DNA of 8,193 bases from assembly GCA_013043085.1 (NCBI GenBank), contig JABDOU010000044.1:1-8193 (forward strand). Reading direction: 5' to 3'. The DNA comes from Acidimicrobiia bacterium (GTDB lineage Bacteria > Actinomycetota > Acidimicrobiia > Spongiisociales > SHLN01). The notes beneath the pieces were generated by a model. The model was not told the DNA's origin. It saw only the letters and a program-made list of their open reading frames with translations, and made no database searches. The position numbers and the translations under genes were made by a program. Below are positions 6,078 to 8,193 of this stretch, one piece after another (within the stretch, counting starts at the first letter, position 1; the number at the start of each line of letters is the position of its first letter).

Positions 6078-6557
6078 TCAGAATGCAGAAAAACGGACGG
6101 TCACGAGATCGTCGCGGTCCCGGTACTCCTCAGGAACGAGCGAATATGCCTTGACTTCTTCCACCCAGATGGAGATATTGCGGCCTCGCATCGTCCTTCC
6201 ACACCATTCATCGTCCGACACGTCGGAGCGCAGCATCGTCCCGATGGATATCTCGAGCTCAGCGTAGAACGAATCGATGCGGTCACAGGTTGACGCTACA
6301 TCGGCGGGAGCGATGTAAGCCCTGGCGGCCTCGCGGGGTCGGCCACCGGCCAGGAAGCTCCCGTCATATTCCCATTGGTCGACAAGGACGAGCTCTGCAG
6401 GGACGGGGATTGCTTCGAGTTTTTCCGTGAGAGCGGCGGCATCCTGACGAGCCTCGGTGATCCAAACAAACGCCCACAATGCCCCTATCACGACCATAAC
6501 GAATAAGACGCCAAGCAGAACGACCTTCGCCCCGGGTGCCAGGTTCTTCGTTTCCAT
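6078..6557 (-). CDS. Small single-pass membrane protein, function unknown
   Basis: I do not recognise this gene. The predicted product has 159 residues. A short basic-polar head (METKNLAPGAK) precedes one strongly hydrophobic helix at about residues 12-34. Then comes a polar, acidic domain of about 125 residues that would lie outside the membrane. That domain begins with IPVPAELVLVDQWEYDGSF, continues with a segment containing REAARAY, and has two cysteines (C91, C119) that could form a disulfide. The layout resembles small actinobacterial exported proteins of unknown role. The ATG at 6557 is chosen because GAAGG lies 6 bases upstream. The frame is open back to 6785, but those 76 residues are low in structure and overlap the downstream end of the HNH gene. 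The gene is convergent with the AcnX operon and downstream of the HNH gene on the same strand. Confidence 0.75.
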   Translation of the reverse strand: METKNLAPGAKVVLLGVLFVMVVIGALWAFVWITEARQDAAALTEKLEAIPVPAELVLVDQWEYDGSFLAGGRPREAARAYIAPADVASTCDRIDSFYAELEISIGTMLRSDVSDDEWCGRTMRGRNISIWVEEVKAYSLVPEEYRDRDDLVTVRFSAF

Positions 6558-6559
6558 GG

Positions 6560-6579
6560 TTCGCCTTCGTTCGCCTGCG
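6560..6579. repeat. Two-unit imperfect 10-base tandem repeat
   Basis: TTCGCCTTCG is followed directly by TTCGCCTGCG, then by a degenerate TTCGG. On the minus strand the unit nearest the gene supplies the GAAGG ribosome binding site (6564-6568) of the small membrane protein gene. The repeat is short and may be coincidental. Confidence 0.4.
6564..6568 (-). promoter_or_regulatory. Ribosome binding site deciding the start at 6557
   Basis: On the minus strand GAAGG lies 6 bases before the ATG at 6557. It places the start just before the membrane helix and argues against the longer open frame. Confidence 0.6.
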
Positions 6580-6628
6580 TTCGGTTCTTCTTCGGTTGTG
6601 CATCGGTCACTAGTAAGTCTCGGTCGCC

Positions 6629-6653
6629 GGTCCCCGGCCTTCCATCCGGGACC
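6629..6653. repeat. GC-rich inverted repeat (hairpin) between the HNH gene and the small membrane protein gene
   Basis: GGTCCCCGG (6629-6637) and CCGGGACC (6646-6653) form an 8-pair stem with one bulged base and an 8-base loop. No T-run follows on either strand. It could act as a terminator lacking a U-tract for the HNH gene, or as an RNA processing or operator structure. The fold is evident; the role is not. Confidence 0.5.
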
Positions 6654-6719
6654 TCCCTGATTCCGAAACCAGACCGTTACAGGATGGGGACATGTTGCTT
6701 GACGCTGTGATTGCGGCGA

Positions 6720-6802
6720 GGGCGCGGGCTTTACTTCTCTGGCGGATAACCCCCACAGAGGATCGCCGATGAGACCCGACCTCAACGGGGAGGCCCGCGC
6801 CC
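6720..6802. repeat. 10-base perfect inverted repeat spanning the HNH gene stop
   Basis: GGGCGCGGGC (6720-6729) is the exact reverse complement of GCCCGCGCCC (6793-6802). The right arm is inside the last codons of the HNH gene (stop at 6782-6784), and the left arm is in the intergenic region. The 63 bases between hold smaller pairings: CTCTG (6737-6741) with CAGAG (6756-6760), and CCTC (6780-6783) with GAGG (6790-6793). I cannot match this to a known RNA family. Confidence 0.45.
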
Positions 6803-8062
6803 GGTGATGATATGACCACTATCACAATCCCGTTTCATCGTCCATAGACCTTCATGCACCATGGCGTGGTGACGCCTGCACAGGAGGACGAGGTTCTCCA
6901 GGTCGGTTCTCGGATCGTGTTCGTAGAACGTCAGATGGTGGGCGTCACACCAGCGGTGATCTCGACTACATGACGGAAACACACACGTTTCGTCACGCAC
7001 AACGAGCGCCGCACGTTGTGGCTCGGAAACGAAGCGAGTGGATCGTCCGACATCGAGCACCTGCGACGGCCCGGCGGTAATTACCCGTGTGAGATACGAG
7101 TCGCATAACAGCCGAGCGACCGTTTCCCGGGCCACCGGTCCGATACCGACCAAGTCGGCCCGCGATCGAGGCGTCCATTCATCTCCCTGGAGCGTCGGAA
7201 GGTCAACTACTACGTTCACCGAGGTCCGGACCCGTGACGGCCGCGCGCTTGTAGTTCCAGTTGCCGCCTCTTCGACCAGGTCAATCAAAGCGTCAGCCCG
7301 CAATTGAGCAGCCGAGCGCGGCTCGGGATCATCAGCGGGATCCGGGGTTACACGTGCTTCGAGGGCAGCTTGCAACCTGGCGCCGGCCTCAGGATCGAGC
7401 AATCCATCGACAGCTACGGCGCCGGCAAAGGTCGTCGAAAGATACAGATAACGGTTCTCGAACATGTGGCGGGCATCAGCCCGACCCAGTTGGTCATCCG
7501 CCATGGATTGCCACCGCTTCACCACAACGCCAAAGTCGTCCTCGTTCATGAGCGAAGCAGCATCCAGCAGCGTTTCCTCATGTTCGGTGAAGATTTCCCC
7601 GCGGCCTCGACCCTCTGCACGGGCTAGCTGCTCAATCTGTGTCACAGACACCGCGCCTGCGGCCAACGCTTCGGACGTCGACTCATGCGTTCGAACCAGG
7701 CGGGCAGTGCGCACTGACTTCTTCGCAGCCGGACTACTGACAGGGGTGTGGTGGGCCAACCACGCTGACGGACTCAACGAACCGTCCACCGCCCACGCCT
7801 GGCGCCGGTCCCAGTCGGCGATGAGCCGCACGTATTCGGCTTCGAGCCGCTCTCGCGCCGTCGCCAGATCCCGGAGCCGAGCCGTTAGCTCTCGTGGAAG
7901 CCATTGACGCCGATCTTCATCCTGCAACCTCGCAACGCCGGCCCGAATCTGTTCCATGGGATCGACATCGACCCGATCATCGCCTGCCGGTACATCATGG
8001 GCTAAGCGATCGCCCCTCGAAGCGATCATGACTGATCCCGTTTCCCGTTCCCGATGTGCCAT
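6782..8062 (-). CDS. DUF222 / 13E12-type HNH endonuclease domain protein
   Basis: A 426-residue protein of the actinobacterial DUF222-HNH (13E12 repeat) family. A mainly helical DUF222 region spans roughly residues 40-300, including DRRQAWAVDGSLSPSAWLAHH and RLQAALEARVTP. The C-terminal HNH nuclease module has C360 and C365 (CVFPSC), C372, the DAHH pair H375/H376, N390 in LENLVLLC, C395-x-x-H398, H399 and H403. All expected metal-binding and catalytic positions look present, so the nuclease may be active. The biological role of this multicopy family is not established; mobility and DNA repair have been suggested. The ATG at 8062 has no Shine-Dalgarno sequence. An ATG at 8029 is preceded by GGGAT and is a possible alternative start. 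The protein ends early after the HNH core, with the tail TGRGPPR. It is upstream of the small membrane protein gene on the same strand, 224 bases away. Confidence 0.92.
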   Translation of the reverse strand: MAHRERETGSVMIASRGDRLAHDVPAGDDRVDVDPMEQIRAGVARLQDEDRRQWLPRELTARLRDLATARERLEAEYVRLIADWDRRQAWAVDGSLSPSAWLAHHTPVSSPAAKKSVRTARLVRTHESTSEALAAGAVSVTQIEQLARAEGRGRGEIFTEHEETLLDAASLMNEDDFGVVVKRWQSMADDQLGRADARHMFENRYLYLSTTFAGAVAVDGLLDPEAGARLQAALEARVTPDPADDPEPRSAAQLRADALIDLVEEAATGTTSARPSRVRTSVNVVVDLPTLQGDEWTPRSRADLVGIGPVARETVARLLCDSYLTRVITAGPSQVLDVGRSTRFVSEPQRAALVVRDETCVFPSCSRDHRWCDAHHLTFYEHDPRTDLENLVLLCRRHHAMVHEGLWTMKRDCDSGHIITGRGPPR

Positions 8063-8193
8063 ATGACGAAGGTATCAAGCAGGTGTGACAAGAAATCACT
8101 CACCGCGCGGCATGTCTCCGAGGGATCTTCGAAAGGTCGGCGTATTACTCCCATCACCGACAAGGTCCGTTCGCCTGATCGGGGATGCAGATC
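8063..8193. other. Unassigned right edge
   Basis: No gene can be assigned in these 131 bases. A minus-strand frame open from the window end to a TGA at 8096-8098 could be the last 31 or so residues of an upstream gene. A second minus frame and a plus frame starting at ATG 8063 are also open. None shows a clear GC bias at third positions. TTGTCA (8091-8086, minus strand) resembles a -35 for the HNH gene, but no convincing -10 follows at the right spacing. Confidence 0.3.

Noticed and set aside
6558..6785. 76-residue N-terminal extension of the small membrane protein
   Set aside because: It overlaps the end of the HNH gene, is proline- and arginine-rich with no pattern, and a good ribosome site favours the ATG at 6557.
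6720..6802. Possible tRNA or known riboswitch
   Set aside because: The length and closing stem suggested a tRNA, but there is no GTTCGA-type T loop or sensible anticodon arm, and no riboswitch core motif I know.
6782..8062. HNH gene as part of a homing intron, mobile element or defence island
   Set aside because: There are no transposase, intron core, terminal repeats or defence partners nearby. Stand-alone DUF222-HNH genes are common in Actinobacteria.

Overview
The window looks like chromosomal DNA from a GC-rich actinobacterium. The clearest lineage marker is a DUF222/13E12-type HNH endonuclease gene at the right end, a family typical of Actinobacteria. Frequent GTG starts, weak or absent Shine-Dalgarno sequences at several starts and GC-biased third codon positions agree with this. 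An Acidimicrobiia-like organism is my guess; nothing in the window proves the class. I see no rRNA, tRNA, CRISPR array, insertion sequence or phage gene. No stretch longer than 300 bases lacks a gene.

Layout. (1) Bases 1-1448, plus strand: the 3' part of an aldehyde dehydrogenase of the succinate-semialdehyde dehydrogenase type, translationally coupled (TAGTG) to an HpcH/HpaI-family class II aldolase. (2) Bases 1498-2202, minus strand: a membrane-anchored SRPBCC (START-like) protein, convergent with the aldolase. (3) Bases 2203-2349: a divergent intergenic region with a candidate promoter. (4) Bases 2350-6027, plus strand: a tight five-gene run encoding a DoxX-like membrane protein, two short-chain dehydrogenases (SDRs), and the large and small subunits of an aconitase X (AcnX) enzyme. 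Gaps are 9 and 2 bases or 4-base overlaps, so this is very probably one operon. A weak hairpin with a short T-run follows it. (5) Bases 6078-8062, minus strand: a small single-pass membrane protein of unknown function and, upstream of it, the DUF222-HNH gene. The 224-base gap between them contains two inverted repeats. (6) Bases 8063-8193: unassigned edge.

How the genes may work together. AcnX enzymes remove water from beta-hydroxy acids. HpcH/HpaI aldolases split 2-keto-3-deoxy or 4-hydroxy-2-oxo acids into pyruvate plus an aldehyde. The aldehyde dehydrogenase would oxidise that aldehyde, and the SDRs would set the oxidation state of the substrate. Read together, this suggests a catabolic module for a hydroxy acid or sugar acid in which AcnX supplies the dehydratase step. 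The substrate cannot be read from the sequence. This possible AcnX-SDR-aldolase pathway is the best candidate here for an undescribed system. The oppositely oriented SRPBCC gene means the two plus-strand gene groups are not a single transcript.
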